From a virus, in the IMG/VR virus record IMGVR_UViG_3300026534_000035, positions 16,458 to 80,457 of that record: a DNA stretch of 64,000 nucleotides, one strand, 5' to 3'. This document shows positions 7,649 to 16,135 of the stretch, one piece after another (positions within the stretch are counted from its first letter, which is position 1; each line of letters starts with the position of its first letter). A model generated the notes under the pieces. That model searched no databases. It was not told the DNA's origin and saw nothing but the letters and a program-made list of their open reading frames with translations. Position numbers and translations under genes: made by a program.

Positions 7649-8629
7649 ATGAAAGTTTATATTACCTTATGGGATATAATGAAATCCATTATAGTTATTG
7701 GCATTGTAGCTTTGTTATTTTTTAAAGGAGATTTATACTGGGATAAAGTAGCCTCTGCTATGGGTAATAAAAATTCCACTCAGATTACTAGGCCAGTTTT
7801 AGAAAGAATAACTGAAAACGCAGTTCGATTGTCTAACAAAGCTAATGATAAAAGATTTAGTGAATTAGAGAAAAAATTAGATAGGTCTAATTCTATAGCT
7901 TTAAAAATAGCAAAAGAATATGCTAATAAAACTGGTTCTAATTTAAAAACTTTGGGTCAAATTGTTGCTGACATGAAGTCATCATTTAATACCCAAAAGC
8001 CTGATAAATATATTGATAAAGAAAAAATTTCTAGGTCTTATGATGATGTTGATATAGTTAGAACTATGCCTAATGGAGAGCAGTTGCCTATGGGCTGGGT
8101 AAAATATCATCCAGCATTAAATGATGAAGATCCTTTTACAGTATTTAACTATCCTCTTGAGTATTATACAACTATAGTTAAAACAGAGAATGAAGATGGG
8201 CTTTTTTCATATAGTGTAGATGCTTATGTAGAGAATAATTATGTTAAAAAAGTAAGAGGCAAAAAATTTCCATTACATATAAAAAATGTTACATTTGAAG
8301 AAAAACTTATAAAAGATAAAAAATTTAGATTTAATCCAAGAATAGCTCTTGGAGGCGCTTTTAATGATAAAAATATATTTCCTATGTTGAATGTGAGTTT
8401 ATGGAGTTATGGTAGAACTAAGAGGGATATGGATTGGCGGTTTGGTATTTTTGGAGCCGGCGCTTATAGTTCTAATGGTTCAACTTATGGTGCACTCTCT
8501 GCTTCTCCCTTTGAATATAACTTAGGAAACCATATACCATATATTGAAAACTTATTCATAGGACCGACATTTAATTTTACTACTGGCGGAGATACGGCTT
8601 TTGGGTTTGAGATTTCTATACCGTTTTAG
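7649..8629 (+). CDS. Membrane-anchored coiled-coil protein with beta-rich C-terminus
   Basis: The 326-residue protein starts two bases after the previous stop. A hydrophobic segment near residues 10-28 (I-I-V-I-G-I-V-A-L-L-F-F) is an uncleaved anchor or signal. Residues 45-110 look like a coiled coil. The last 100 residues alternate like beta strands, with many G, Y, F and W, and end in I-S-I-P-F. A terminal Phe after alternating residues is the usual ending of outer-membrane barrels. A role bridging envelope layers (spanin-like) is possible. I do not recognise the family. Confidence 0.6.
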   Translation: MKVYITLWDIMKSIIVIGIVALLFFKGDLYWDKVASAMGNKNSTQITRPVLERITENAVRLSNKANDKRFSELEKKLDRSNSIALKIAKEYANKTGSNLKTLGQIVADMKSSFNTQKPDKYIDKEKISRSYDDVDIVRTMPNGEQLPMGWVKYHPALNDEDPFTVFNYPLEYYTTIVKTENEDGLFSYSVDAYVENNYVKKVRGKKFPLHIKNVTFEEKLIKDKKFRFNPRIALGGAFNDKNIFPMLNVSLWSYGRTKRDMDWRFGIFGAGAYSSNGSTYGALSASPFEYNLGNHIPYIENLFIGPTFNFTTGGDTAFGFEISIPF

Positions 8630-8638
8630 GAGGATACT

Positions 8639-8824
8639 ATGAGTGATGTAAAAAGCAAAACACCGTGGTGGATAGAGGATTGGCCAGAAGATTATACTAG
8701 ATCCAGAAGCGGCGCAACATATAATATAGATGATATTATAGGTAGAAAAGATTATCAAAAATATAGTTTAGATACTGATGATCCTACTACAGTTTCAGGA
8801 CAAGATGGTAAGATTTTAATATAG
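8639..8824 (+). CDS. Small acidic hypothetical protein
   Basis: This 61-residue protein sits between a strong TAGGAGG ribosome site and the portal gene. It starts with K-T-P-W-W-I-E-D-W-P-E-D-Y, an aromatic and acidic segment, then is rich in D, Y and T. I see no motif. The ribosome site and the tight spacing on both sides make it likely real. Confidence 0.6.
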   Translation: MSDVKSKTPWWIEDWPEDYTRSRSGATYNIDDIIGRKDYQKYSLDTDDPTTVSGQDGKILI

Positions 8825-8833
8825 GGGATTTAT

Positions 8834-10711
8834 ATGAAATCAGAGGATATTCAAAAAATAACTAAAGAGTTGAAAGAAAAATTTCCTGAAGTAGGTATAG
8901 AAAGCATTGATGTTGACGAGACTTCAGGTAAATCCACGTTTTATTTAAGACCCACTAAAAAAACACTGGCTTTTTTAGATAATCAAGGGGCGGTAATTCC
9001 GAAACAATATCAGGAAAAAGCAGCTGTTATCAATAGAGATGCTATAAATAGAAGTAATTTGGACTTATTAAGGGGCGTTGCTGATGCTTATACCGAAACA
9101 CCCATCAACGCGTTTAAAAGGGCCATAAAATATTATTTTGTAAACCCATTGGTTGGGTCGTCTGTGGACTTGCTGTCCGCTTTAACTTGTAAAGGTTTTG
9201 AGAATGATATTGATGATGATAAGATTAAACAGTTTTATGATGTGTGGGCATTTGATGTAGACTTTAAACAGGTTTTGGATTGGATTGCCTTAGATTTTTT
9301 TAAGGTAGGGCAGGTGATAACTTACAAAGTTGTAGCTAAATATGAACCCAGGGTTTCTTACTTATCTCCTGTACCAGGAACTAAAATAAAGAAACCATCC
9401 AAAAAATCGGCAGGACTAGAAACAGCGGCTAAGAAGAATATTTGGTCAAAAGGCCATTTGCCCATAGCTTATACAGTTTTAAACCCCACTCTAACTACTA
9501 TAGAGGGTAATTTATTGTTTGATAAAGTTTCTGTTAAAATAACCTTACCGCAAGAATTAACTGGGCTGCTTAAAAAGCCTAAAAATGAGCTTACTGAAAA
9601 TGAAAAGGATTTAATAAAATCTCTGCCCGCGGATTTAAAAAGGGCTGCTGAAAAAGGCGGAGAATACCAACTTGATTCTAGATTAATAGGTATTATAAAT
9701 TACAGAAAGCAACCTTATGAAAGGTATTCCAGACCTAGAATAGGAAGAATTTTTGATGCGTTAGAATATAAAAGACAATTACAAGAAGCAGATACTAGCA
9801 CTTTAGATGGTATTTCCAATTACATCCTTAAAGTGACTATTGGTAATGATGAATATCCTGTGACTCAGCAAGAAGAGCTTACTGCTGTTGCTAATTTATT
9901 TAATACCACTAGTAAAAGTTTTGACGTGGTATGGAATCACACTCTACAGATAGAAAAAATAGTTTCCCCTGAAATTGAAGCTATTTTAGGGCAAGATAAA
10001 TATAAACAAGTTAATGAAGATATTACTGGTGGTTTATCTATTCCAAGAATGATGTTGGATGGTGTAGGAGAATTGGGTACAGCAGAATCTCAAATGGTTT
10101 CCAAAAGTATTTCTGAATTGGTAACATACGCTAGAAATCAAATTGAAGGATGGATTTACATGGAATATAGACAGATAGCAGAAACTATGGGTTTTGATAG
10201 GTTTCCTAAAATTCGTTGGGATGAAGGTATTCTTAAAGATCCTATTTTATACATGAATACTTTAGCGGCATTGGTGGATAGACGCATGATAAGTTACAAA
10301 ACTGCATTAGAAGAGCTGGGGTATGATTATCCTAATGAAGCCAACAATATGAAATCAGAATTTGATTTAGTTCAGTCAGGTATTTTCGGAATTATAGGAT
10401 CCCCTTGGCAACAAGCTAAAACACAGCCTTCACAGGGCGCACCTACTGGTTCTCCCTCACAGGGTAGACCTAAGGGACAAACTAATACCAAGACTAAGGA
10501 GACCGCTCCTAGTGCTCAAAGAGGACAAAAACCAAACCAAAAATTACAAGATTTAAAGAAGAAAGCCGCCTCTTTAAAGATAATTGAAAATATACCAGAA
10601 ATGACAGCAAAACAATATGCCGCTTTTTTGGACGGAGCTAAGGAAATACTTAATGAAGATGAATTTGCTGTATTTTTAGACAATGTTTCAAAAGTTAGGT
10701 TTGGTGTGTAA
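8834..10711 (+). CDS. Portal protein
   Basis: The 625-residue protein follows the terminase cluster and precedes the prohead protease, the usual place of a portal gene. An early segment, F-K-R-A-I-K-Y-Y-F-V-N-P-L-V-G-S-S-V-D, resembles the portal N-terminal region in which the next round of transiting residues is counted from helices. Around residues 385-450 there is a G-G-L-S-I-P-R-M-M-L-D-G segment with helix Q-M-V-S-K-S-I-S-E-L. Residues 530-565 are low-complexity (Q, P, S, G, K, T). Portals form the dodecameric vertex ring through which DNA enters and leaves. Confidence 0.78.
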   Translation: MKSEDIQKITKELKEKFPEVGIESIDVDETSGKSTFYLRPTKKTLAFLDNQGAVIPKQYQEKAAVINRDAINRSNLDLLRGVADAYTETPINAFKRAIKYYFVNPLVGSSVDLLSALTCKGFENDIDDDKIKQFYDVWAFDVDFKQVLDWIALDFFKVGQVITYKVVAKYEPRVSYLSPVPGTKIKKPSKKSAGLETAAKKNIWSKGHLPIAYTVLNPTLTTIEGNLLFDKVSVKITLPQELTGLLKKPKNELTENEKDLIKSLPADLKRAAEKGGEYQLDSRLIGIINYRKQPYERYSRPRIGRIFDALEYKRQLQEADTSTLDGISNYILKVTIGNDEYPVTQQEELTAVANLFNTTSKSFDVVWNHTLQIEKIVSPEIEAILGQDKYKQVNEDITGGLSIPRMMLDGVGELGTAESQMVSKSISELVTYARNQIEGWIYMEYRQIAETMGFDRFPKIRWDEGILKDPILYMNTLAALVDRRMISYKTALEELGYDYPNEANNMKSEFDLVQSGIFGIIGSPWQQAKTQPSQGAPTGSPSQGRPKGQTNTKTKETAPSAQRGQKPNQKLQDLKKKAASLKIIENIPEMTAKQYAAFLDGAKEILNEDEFAVFLDNVSKVRFGV

Positions 10712-10744
10712 GTCCTTTTAAATTTTAAATAAGGAGAATTTTAA

Positions 10745-11923
10745 ATGGAAAACTCAGTTTATTTAGAGGCAGATATTAAAATAGAAGAAGGAACTGAGGC
10801 TTTATGGGAAGCAGCTTCATCAGTCATAGAATTACCAAAAGACAAAGAAAAACAAGTGGATTTGATGTATTTTTCTGCTATTTTTGTTTCTTCAGGAGAA
10901 AATCTTAATCATGCCTATTTTACACCTTCCGAACTTGTGAAAGCCGAAGGTACTATTATTAATAAAGCTTTAGATGTAGAGCATAAGGAAGATGAAATAA
11001 TTGGTCATATTTATGATAGGGTTTTTATGGATAAGGAAGGCAACTCGTTAGATTTGGAAGAATTAGCCAGTATGGAAACTGCTAGTTTGGATAGTAAAGA
11101 TATTCACATTGCTATTGCTGGTATTATTTACAAAAACAGGTTTCCAGAAATAGCTAAAGAAGTTGCTGAAGGAAAATGGAAAGTTAGTATGGAAGCATAC
11201 TATCAAGACTATGATATAAAGATAGGTGATTTACTTATATCTAAAAAAGAGGCTGAGTTTTTAGGTATAGCTTCTAACAATAGTATGTTAGGAAAAGTGG
11301 CTAAGGTATTTAAGGAGAAAAAAGAAATTGCCAAAGGAGCTGTAGCACGTGTTCTCAGAGGACTAACCTTTTCAGGTTGCGGAATAGTTGAAAAACCAGC
11401 TAATCCTCCGTCAGTAATCTTAGAAACTGCAAAACAAACTGATAAAAAAGAAGATAGTACTGAGTTGGAAATAGTGTTGGAATTGGATGAGGATAATAAT
11501 GTAACCTATTCTAAGGTAGAAGGCCCTAAAAATAAAGATAACATTTCTGTTGAATCAAAAAACACTTCTACCAAAGAAAATTCAGAGGATAAAAAGTCTA
11601 CAGAGGAAACTGAGGCAGGAAAGTTAGAGTATAAGGATACTGTTGGTCTTTGTGTTAATTACCAAAGGTATGTGTATAAAGATGAGTCTTCTAGGTCTGA
11701 AGCTGATTTACTACACCAAGATTGGTGTAGTAAGTATTCTACTGGTTGTACTTCTTTTTCTAGGAGTGCTACCGATGAAGATTGTTTGATACACAAAGTA
11801 GAGAAAGCCATTTCTGTTTACTTGAAATCTTTAGAAAAGAAATCAAGTGTAGAGGCAAGACGGAAAAGTCTTTTAAAAACTTTGGAAATGACCATTGCTA
11901 ATGCTAGAAGCAAAGATTTTTAA
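10745..11923 (+). CDS. Prohead (capsid maturation) protease
   Basis: This 392-residue protein sits between portal and scaffold-like genes. H80 in D-V-E-H-K and S148 in W-K-V-S-M-E-A-Y-Y match the His and Ser arrangement of prohead serine proteases of the T4 gp21/HK97 gp4 type. From about residue 240 the sequence is charged and disordered, with a Cys-containing segment (C-V-N-Y-Q-R-Y and D-W-C-S-K-Y-S) near residues 300-345, perhaps a scaffold-like extension. The protease cleaves scaffold and head proteins before DNA packaging. Confidence 0.78.
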   Translation: MENSVYLEADIKIEEGTEALWEAASSVIELPKDKEKQVDLMYFSAIFVSSGENLNHAYFTPSELVKAEGTIINKALDVEHKEDEIIGHIYDRVFMDKEGNSLDLEELASMETASLDSKDIHIAIAGIIYKNRFPEIAKEVAEGKWKVSMEAYYQDYDIKIGDLLISKKEAEFLGIASNNSMLGKVAKVFKEKKEIAKGAVARVLRGLTFSGCGIVEKPANPPSVILETAKQTDKKEDSTELEIVLELDEDNNVTYSKVEGPKNKDNISVESKNTSTKENSEDKKSTEETEAGKLEYKDTVGLCVNYQRYVYKDESSRSEADLLHQDWCSKYSTGCTSFSRSATDEDCLIHKVEKAISVYLKSLEKKSSVEARRKSLLKTLEMTIANARSKDF

Positions 11924-11941
11924 TTGAAGGAGGTATAGAAT

Positions 11942-12370
11942 ATGCCACAACTGAACGTCGGTCAAACAGGGACACTTAAAAGTGTTCCTAAGCTTACCAA
12001 GATTTCCGCTGATGACAATACTCGAATGGTTTTTAAGAGTATGGGCAATAATCATGTCTACCCTTTTATGTGGGGATCAAGTCATTTGATTAGCGGCGGA
12101 GCCGATACTGTTGTAGCCAGTGGTGTTAAATTTCATGGGCTAGAGTTAGCTAAACATTGTAATATAGTGTTAACTGTAACAAGTGGTACTCAAGATGGTT
12201 ATGTTTACATAGAAAAAGATATTGCATCTAATATGGTTACAGTTAAATCTACTGGTAGTAACAGTGTAGAAGTTGACATTAGATGGATGCTTGCATCTAC
12301 AGATCCTGAAATTGAAGGGCTACATTGTAGTGGGTTGGGAACCCCTTTCCCAAGCCAATGGAGTAGATAA
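11942..12370 (+). CDS. Probable head decoration or minor structural protein
   Basis: The 142-residue protein has a strong GGAGG site and lies between the protease and scaffold-like genes. It looks beta-rich, with T-V-V-A-S-G-V-K-F, N-I-V-L-T-V-T-S-G and V-E-V-D-I-R-W segments and few charges. Small beta proteins at this position are often capsid decoration proteins. No motif proves this. Confidence 0.5.
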   Translation: MPQLNVGQTGTLKSVPKLTKISADDNTRMVFKSMGNNHVYPFMWGSSHLISGGADTVVASGVKFHGLELAKHCNIVLTVTSGTQDGYVYIEKDIASNMVTVKSTGSNSVEVDIRWMLASTDPEIEGLHCSGLGTPFPSQWSR

Positions 12371-12472
12371 AACTGATTAGTTTTAGGAATAGGATAAGGA
12401 ATTAATAATAAAAATACTAAGAATAGATTTTTAATGTCAGGTTGGTATTAAATTACATAGGAGGTATTATTG

Positions 12473-13186
12473 ATGGATGAAAAACTTTATGAGGATATTA
12501 AGTCTGTAGTTGCTAAAATTTTTTCAGAAAAAGAAGAATCTGAAAAAGTTGCGCAGACCGAAGAAGCTCTTCGTGAAGCAGCAGATACAATTGCTGATTT
12601 AACTACTACGCTTGAAAAAAGAAATGAGGAATTGAAGGTTTATGAAACTGAAGCCACAGAATTAAAAGAACAAGTTTCTACTTTTGAATCTGAGCTTGAG
12701 GCAGCCCAGGAAGAGAAGAAAGAACTTGAGACTAAAATGGCTGAGGTTGAAGCGTCGCTCGAAGATATTAAGAAAGACAGACTTTCAGAAAAAAGAATGG
12801 CTGAGTTGGAAGAAGCGGGTGTTAAGATCGCTGATGATGAGGCTCAGACAGCTAAAGTCAGAGAAATGTCTGATGAGGAATTTGTTTCATATAAAAGTGA
12901 ATTGGTTTCTATTCGTGAATCTGTTGTGGCCGAATTGGCAAAAAATAAGGAAAGTTCAACAGATGACAACGCAGAAGACTCCGGAAAAACTGCAAGTACA
13001 AAGGCAGCTGATGAGAAAGCCAGTGATGGAGATGATGATGGAGGAGATCCTCCTCCGGCAAACATTGATAAAACAAAAGCAGTTACAGCTGCTTTAAATT
13101 TTGAAGGCCGTCCTTCAGATGATATGATTGCTAAATATGCGGAGTTAGGAAAAGCGTTGGCGGAAGAAATGAAGAAGTCTAAATAA
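12473..13186 (+). CDS. Scaffold-like coiled-coil protein
   Basis: The 237-residue protein uses the ATG eight bases after AGGAGGT. Residues 15-120 are an extended acidic coiled coil rich in E, A, L and K. Residues 160-205 are disordered and acidic with a D-G-D-D-D-G-G-D-P-P-P stretch. A short C-terminal helical segment follows. Acidic helical proteins between prohead protease and capsid gene are usually scaffolding proteins that shape the prohead and are then removed by the protease. Function is inferred from position and composition. Confidence 0.62.
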   Translation: MDEKLYEDIKSVVAKIFSEKEESEKVAQTEEALREAADTIADLTTTLEKRNEELKVYETEATELKEQVSTFESELEAAQEEKKELETKMAEVEASLEDIKKDRLSEKRMAELEEAGVKIADDEAQTAKVREMSDEEFVSYKSELVSIRESVVAELAKNKESSTDDNAEDSGKTASTKAADEKASDGDDDGGDPPPANIDKTKAVTAALNFEGRPSDDMIAKYAELGKALAEEMKKSK

Positions 13187-13221
13187 TTTTGTTAGTAATT
13201 TAATTAAGGAGGAAAAAGGAT

Positions 13222-13887
13222 ATGTTTGTACCAAGACATCCTGTTGTTGAAAACCAATTCTGTACTTATGGTGCGCAGACGGGGACCGGATCAGCTGGAG
13301 TAGGCGGTGTTATTTGTTATGCTGGAGCTGCCTTATACCTATCTAATAGTGCTGCTAATCAAGAGGCCATAGTGTACAGGTATGATAGAGTAAGTACCGA
13401 ACCTACAAATGCTGATGAGCGTGTGCCTTTTGGTTTATCTATGCAAAAGGTAAAGACTGATTATCACCAAGTTCATCCTACAATGTATTTTATGCCTGGT
13501 GATTTAGGGTCTAGTGATGTTATCGCTGCTCCTACATATGATGGCGCGGGTAATATTACAGGCACCGCTGAAGCTCCTGTAGGTGTGGCACATCTAGGTA
13601 TTTGGGACACAGTACATTATACTGCAGAGTTTACAGGTACTGCTGGAACAAATGCAGTTGTTTCTGCTGCTATAGCTCCTGGTGCTCTTATGTATGTGGC
13701 TGCAAATGCTGGCGCTAGACTTACTACAAGTAATTCAGCTGCTGGTAGTGATACATATGATGGAAAGCGTCTGCCTCATGTGACCACTGTTGTAGCCAGA
13801 GTGTGTAAAGGTGTTAGTGCTGCTAAAGCTACAGCCAATATCAATAACGTTACGCTTTACCCCATCAGAGTGAAACTGATGGTTTAA
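13222..13887 (+). CDS. Probable head decoration protein
   Basis: The 221-residue product is rich in A, G, T and V with beta-type alternation and almost no Lys or Glu in its second half. It sits directly before the major capsid gene behind a strong AAGGAGG site. Residues 75-95 contain H-Q-V-H-P-T-M-Y-F-M-P-G-D. The composition fits an exposed beta-sandwich structural protein such as a capsid decoration or vertex protein. I do not recognise the family. Confidence 0.5.
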   Translation: MFVPRHPVVENQFCTYGAQTGTGSAGVGGVICYAGAALYLSNSAANQEAIVYRYDRVSTEPTNADERVPFGLSMQKVKTDYHQVHPTMYFMPGDLGSSDVIAAPTYDGAGNITGTAEAPVGVAHLGIWDTVHYTAEFTGTAGTNAVVSAAIAPGALMYVAANAGARLTTSNSAAGSDTYDGKRLPHVTTVVARVCKGVSAAKATANINNVTLYPIRVKLMV

Positions 13888-13900
13888 TTTTATAAAAAAA

Positions 13901-13933
13901 TGGGATTAAGGCATGTTTTAATGCTTCCCAAAT
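13901..13933 (+). promoter_or_regulatory. Imperfect hairpin before capsid gene
   Basis: TGGGA plus AGGCAT can pair with ATGCTTCCCA around a short T-rich loop, with a three-base bulge on the left arm. It lies between the decoration-like gene and the major capsid gene. No T-tract follows, so a processing or mRNA-stability signal is as likely as a terminator. Confidence 0.35.
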
Positions 13934-13957
13934 TATTTCAAGGAGGAGTTTGATATT

Positions 13958-14140
13958 ATGGAAAGACAAGAAATGATGGAGCTTTTTAGAGCTACTGCTG
14001 ACATTAATACTAAAGAAGGCATAGCTGCTTATAGGGCTTTTGCTGCTGCCATTACAACTCCTATCCTGCAGAAGGTTGAATTGGAATCTATTATGAGACA
14101 GTTGTTTGCCGTGGAGCGTTTGGGTCCCGGCGCACAGGCT
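13958..14140 (+). CDS. Major capsid protein, exon 1
   Basis: These 61 codons form the N-terminus of a capsid protein whose body lies at 16136-17012. The segment is helical (M-E-L-F-R-A-T-A-D-I and A-Y-R-A-F-A-A-A-I) and ends V-E-R-L-G-P-G-A-Q-A, a place where such capsid proteins continue without a break. The frame would stop one codon later at TAA, which I read as intron sequence. The last exon bases CAGGCT pair perfectly with GGCCTG at 14165-14170, giving the U-G pair expected at a group I 5' splice site directly after 14140. Confidence 0.85.
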
Positions 14141-15238
14141 TAATGGTACTCACTGGGGGTATACGGCCTGTTAAAACTTTGCTATATGCTGGAAAATCCT
14201 AAAGCCGTCCTTTACTGATATGGTGATAATAAGGAGGATATATGGACAATCATGCAGGTAACTTATTAAAGTGTTGTAGTACTAATTATTTGGCTGGTTT
14301 GATAGATAGTGATTTTGGAGTTTACATACATAAGTTTTTTCCAAGAGGAAAACTACAGTTAAGACCTACAATTCAGTTTGTTAGTGCTAATAAAGATATA
14401 ATTGAGGTTTTACATCAAGTTTTTAAAAGTGTTAATATAAACCATCATATTGCACATAGAAAAGGCACTGTGAGTAGAGACAAAAAGGAATTGACTATTT
14501 CCAGATTATCTAAATGTAGAGACTTTTCTGAATTGTACAAGGCCAGTTGTGTAGTAAGACGCGGGCAGTTAGAGCTAATTTCTAAATATTGTGCAAACAG
14601 ATTATTTATGGTAGATAATTATGGATGGAAACAAAATAATACTCCATATACTAAATATCAAATGACTTTATATGATGAATTATCTTTTTTAAATAGTAAT
14701 TATAATAAAGATTATGGGTTTAGAAACCGTACTTTATCATGGTTAGCAGGTTTTATAGATGGTGATGGTTCCTTTTGTTTTGTAGTAACTAATAAAAATA
14801 GAATTATCCCTACTTTGGATATTATTACTGGATCTGATACTTGTTTAGCTAATTTGATTGAAATTTTTGATGCCGCGGGCATAAAATATTATATTAGAAA
14901 ATCTCCATCTAAAGCTACTAAAAGAATTAAAACCAATAAAATATATAATATATATATAAGATCCTTTAATTCTTTATTTAAAATATCTAACTTACTAAAA
15001 GATAAATTGATTATAAAGCATCAGCAATGTAAGAATATTATTGATTATATTAATTTATGTAATGAATGTAGATCAATAACATATACTAAGTCTGATATAG
15101 TTTGTAGAAATAAAATATTAAACACTAAATAAGACACCTCAGAGACTAATACGCAAAGCACCTAATGGTGATGATAGAGTCCACTTATTATAGAAATATA
15201 ATAAATTAAGTGGTTTACCCAGTCGCTAAATCATTTGG
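14141..15238 (+). ncRNA. Group I intron 1 in the capsid gene (with homing-endonuclease ORF)
   Basis: Proposed limits come from the P1 helix (exon CAGGCT with internal guide GGCCTG, U-G at the junction) and from frame matching at the 3' side. Core elements seen: a P-type TATATGCTGGAAAATCC at about 14183-14199, an R-type CTCAGAGACTA at 15138-15148, and an S-type GATGATAGAGTCC at 15170-15182. A P9-like hairpin follows (CCACTTA ... TAAGTGG). The endonuclease gene lies between the P and R elements. I could not place the Q element with confidence. The intron should self-splice from the capsid mRNA. Confidence 0.75.
14242..15132 (+). CDS. LAGLIDADG homing endonuclease, two-motif (intron 1)
   Basis: The 296-residue enzyme has two dodecapeptide motifs: L-A-G-L-I-D-S-D at residues 17-24 and L-A-G-F-I-D-G-D-G at 168-176. 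Both keep the final Asp that binds metal, so it should be an active monomeric endonuclease. Its target would be the intronless capsid gene around the exon junction, which spreads the intron by homing. A strong AAGGAGG precedes the ATG. It is encoded inside the intron and more AT-rich than the capsid exons. Confidence 0.92.
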   Translation: MDNHAGNLLKCCSTNYLAGLIDSDFGVYIHKFFPRGKLQLRPTIQFVSANKDIIEVLHQVFKSVNINHHIAHRKGTVSRDKKELTISRLSKCRDFSELYKASCVVRRGQLELISKYCANRLFMVDNYGWKQNNTPYTKYQMTLYDELSFLNSNYNKDYGFRNRTLSWLAGFIDGDGSFCFVVTNKNRIIPTLDIITGSDTCLANLIEIFDAAGIKYYIRKSPSKATKRIKTNKIYNIYIRSFNSLFKISNLLKDKLIIKHQQCKNIIDYINLCNECRSITYTKSDIVCRNKILNTK

Positions 15239-15246
15239 CGCCCTAT
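15239..15246 (+). CDS. Proposed 8-nt micro-exon of the capsid gene
   Basis: CGCCCTAT lies between the two introns. Its end is set by a P1 helix of intron 2 (CCTAT with GTAGG at 15257-15261, U-G at the junction). Its start must follow a G, and only this choice keeps frame from exon 1 to exon 3 when exon 3 starts after the terminal G at 15135 plus 1000 (16135). The joined protein would read G-A-Q-A-R-P-I-V-E-D-F-E. The exact borders remain a model. Confidence 0.45.
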
Positions 15247-16135
15247 ATAGTAATATGTAGGTGAAAAAGAGAACTATATGCTGGAAACTCCTGTTAGGCT
15301 TTAAGTACCAAAGTGTAAAAATCTTAAAGATAGGGACAATCAGCAGGGAAGCCTTTTTTATTGGCCCCTCAACGACTATGAAAAGGAACAATTACATGAA
15401 GAAAAATCTTCACACACAAACAAATAGTAAGTACTATAAGCTTTCTTTATTAGCATCCATGGCTTTATGGGATGGTCATATAACTAAAAAAGGAAGATTA
15501 TGTGTTAGACATAGCCAAAAACAACTAGAATACTTACAATGGAAGGCTGATTTATTGTATAATGCTTTTGATAGAAAAGTAAACGTTAATAAGTATGGTG
15601 GTAAATATCCATACTGTGAAATATCTTTTACAAATGACATAACTAAACGTTTAAGAAAGTTATTATATATAGATGACAAAAAAACTATTAGTCAGTCAGC
15701 TTTAAATTTATTAAAAACTTCTGTTGCTTTATTAATAATGTATTTAGATAATGGTTGTTTAGTCTTGCATAAGTTTAAGAATGATAAAACTAAAATTAAA
15801 AGTAGAGAAATATATCTATCTAGCCATTCTTTTGGTTATAGTGGTAACGAAATGTTAAAATGTTGGTTTAAGCGTAACTTTAATATTACCACTAGTTTAA
15901 GAAAAGATAGAGGCCGTACTTACATCGCTTTTAATGCCACTAATGCTAATAAACTTTTAAATTTGTTTGATGCTGTTCCTGACAGTATGGTGTATAAGAT
16001 TGATATGAAATACACTTACCCACGTTCTCCTTCCTTATAGGAAGATGATATAGTCTGAACTCATAGGAAACTATGAGAGGGAAAGTCGAAGAACTTTCCC
16101 CGCCTAGTTTTTATACTAGGTCATAAAAGTAACAG
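15247..16135 (+). ncRNA. Group I intron 2 in the capsid gene (with homing-endonuclease ORF)
   Basis: All four core elements are visible: P-type ACTATATGCTGGAAACTCC at 15273-15291, Q-type AATCAGCAGGGAAGCC at 15338-15353, R-type CTCAACGACTA at 15369-15379, and S-type GATGATATAGTCT at 16044-16056. R and S can form P7. Hairpins after S (CTCATAG/CTATGAG and CTAGT/ACTAG) fit P9 extensions. This resembles phage introns such as that of SPO1. The intron should end at a G at 16135. The endonuclease gene sits between R and S, in the P8 region. Confidence 0.85.
15396..16040 (+). CDS. LAGLIDADG_2-type homing endonuclease (intron 2), possibly degenerate
   Basis: I choose the ATG at 15396 because AAAGGA lies eight bases upstream and the ribozyme core occupies the sequence before it. 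The 214-residue protein resembles the LAGLIDADG_2 group. The first motif is M-A-L-W-D-G-H-I with D26. The second is L-I-M-Y-L-D-N-G-C-L at about 113-122, where the Asp normally directly before Gly is Asn119. This would remove one metal ligand, so the protein may nick, act as a maturase, or be decaying. Its likely target is the capsid gene near the second intron junction. Confidence 0.82.
   Translation: MKKNLHTQTNSKYYKLSLLASMALWDGHITKKGRLCVRHSQKQLEYLQWKADLLYNAFDRKVNVNKYGGKYPYCEISFTNDITKRLRKLLYIDDKKTISQSALNLLKTSVALLIMYLDNGCLVLHKFKNDKTKIKSREIYLSSHSFGYSGNEMLKCWFKRNFNITTSLRKDRGRTYIAFNATNANKLLNLFDAVPDSMVYKIDMKYTYPRSPSL

Noticed and set aside
12684-13097. Basic ORF overlapping the scaffold-like gene
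   Set aside because: It is the shifted frame of an acidic coiled coil, with no ribosome site and an implausible Lys/Arg/Leu composition.
14141-16135. Capsid gene as a broken pseudogene
   Set aside because: Ribozyme core elements, P1 helices and in-frame joining show intron interruption, not decay.
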